From: Candidatus Rhabdochlamydia sp. | GTDB lineage: Bacteria; Chlamydiota; Chlamydiia; Chlamydiales; Rhabdochlamydiaceae | NCBI GenBank assembly: GCA_030043815.1 | Contig: JASHWX010000117.1 | Coordinates: 1 to 5,409, forward strand | Length of the DNA stretch: 5,409 bases | Reading direction: 5' to 3' | Part shown: positions 5,137-5,409 of the stretch, one piece after another | How the letters are laid out: each line of letters starts with the position of its first letter | How positions within the stretch are numbered: the stretch's first letter is position 1 | The notes under the pieces: generated by a model | What the model was told of the DNA's origin: nothing | The model's database searches: none | What the model saw: the letters and a program-made list of their open reading frames with translations, nothing else | Made by a program: the position numbers and the translations under genes

Positions 5137-5215
5137 GACATTAAAATTCTAAAACTGTTTCCCCGCGTTCTAATTTCTGTTTTTTTCCTCTCATTTGATC
5201 ATTCGATGCCACACT
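5137..5215. other. Gap after the Fic gene with no visible feature
   Basis: AT-rich spacer. It holds a run of seven T at 5180-5186, but no stem precedes it, so it is not a standard terminator. No gene, RNA or repeat is seen here. Confidence 0.6.
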
Positions 5216-5285
5216 GAGACCGTTGCATAAGTCAGCATGCTTGGAAAAAACAGCCCATTTTGATGAGATTTCGAATTCGAGCGAG

Positions 5286-5316
5286 CCCGCATATGCGGGA
5301 CGCCCCATAGGGGGCG
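5286..5316. repeat. Tandem GC-rich hairpins
   Basis: CCCGCATATGCGGG (5286-5299) is a perfect 14-base palindrome. One base further, CGCCCC (5301-5306) pairs with GGGGCG (5311-5316) around an ATAG loop. No T-run follows on either strand, so terminator function is doubtful. The pair looks like a REP-type repeat or part of a mobile-element end. It is 150 bases after the Fic stop. Confidence 0.5.
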
Positions 5317-5394
5317 AGCTGGTGCCCGATAACAGAAATTCTCAGTATTTCGGCTGCGTCAAAGCCCCGAGGTTGAGCCATCTTAAAGCTAGCT

Positions 5395-5409
5395 GTATTA
5401 AGTTAATAC
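5395..5409. repeat. 7-bp inverted repeat at the window edge
   Basis: GTATTAA (5395-5401) and TTAATAC (5403-5409) are exact reverse complements around one G. It reaches the end of the window, so its true length cannot be seen. It may be an operator or chance symmetry in AT-rich DNA. Confidence 0.3.

Larger units (their letters stand above)
5216..5409. repeat. Possible insertion-element end or repeated intergenic element
   Basis: GAGACCGTTGCATAA (5216-5230) resembles, from memory, terminal inverted repeats of IS4/IS5-like elements. The sequence after it is GC-rich and structured, unlike the AT-rich flank before it. On the minus strand a 49-codon frame (5232-5381) starts MAQPRGFDAAEILRISVIG and crosses both hairpins. 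It has no ribosome binding site, so I do not call it a gene. I have the impression of similar short frames next to transposases in environmental chlamydiae, but that is recollection, not a search. No transposase motif is visible before the window ends. Confidence 0.3.

Noticed and set aside
5180..5186. T-run as terminator of the Fic gene
   Set aside because: No stem-forming sequence directly before the seven T.
5232..5381. 49-codon minus-strand frame in the structured downstream region
   Set aside because: No ribosome binding site, it crosses two hairpins and lies in a probable repeat; kept only as a note in the repeat entry.

Overview
This 5.4 kb window looks like part of the chromosome of a non-model bacterium. 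The best guess, at moderate to low confidence, is an environmental chlamydia (order Chlamydiales, Parachlamydia/Waddlia/Criblamydia-like). The reasons are the malate dehydrogenase type, a drug/metabolite transporter whose wording resembles chlamydial carriers, and a mix of housekeeping genes with accessory genes of uneven base composition. No rRNA, tRNA, CRISPR array or complete transposase gene is visible.

Layout from left to right. (1) Positions 1-381, minus strand: the N-terminal 127 codons of a malate dehydrogenase, cut by the window edge. (2) Positions 382-505: an AT-rich divergent promoter region. (3) Positions 506-1456, plus: a ten-helix EamA/DMT-family carrier with strikingly GC-rich 3' half. 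(4) Positions 1471-1497: a perfect 11-bp inverted repeat, followed at 1512-2669 by an AAA_14 + DUF4143 ATPase of markedly lower GC, probably an acquired accessory gene. (5) Positions 2660-3574, minus: an inositol-monophosphatase-superfamily phosphatase, most like 3'(2'),5'-bisphosphate nucleotidase (CysQ), whose end overlaps the ATPase tail-to-tail by 10 nt. (6) Positions 3575-4002: an unusual intergenic stretch full of symmetric sequence, namely direct repeats, nested palindromes and a 281-bp imperfect inverted repeat. It contains a possible 73-codon minus-strand gene with a strong ribosome binding site. (7) Positions 4003-5136, plus: a Fic-family protein with an intrinsic inhibitory helix motif, the Fic loop and a C-terminal winged helix. 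It probably starts at a TTG behind a perfect AAGGAGG. (8) Positions 5137-5409: no convincing gene; tandem GC-rich hairpins and a sequence resembling the end of an insertion element.

The genes do not form one pathway. Malate dehydrogenase and the phosphatase are metabolic housekeeping genes and the carrier is a probable nutrient importer or exchanger. The ATPase and the Fic protein are accessory genes of the kind found in variable regions. The part most worth a second look is 3681-4005. There, two divergent reading frames have almost identical ribosome binding sites and sit on a near mirror-image DNA segment: 13-bp perfect inverted repeats flank a 100-bp segment that is open on both strands in equivalent frames. 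This could be a miniature mobile element that supplied the Fic start region, or an invertible segment; the sequence alone does not decide.
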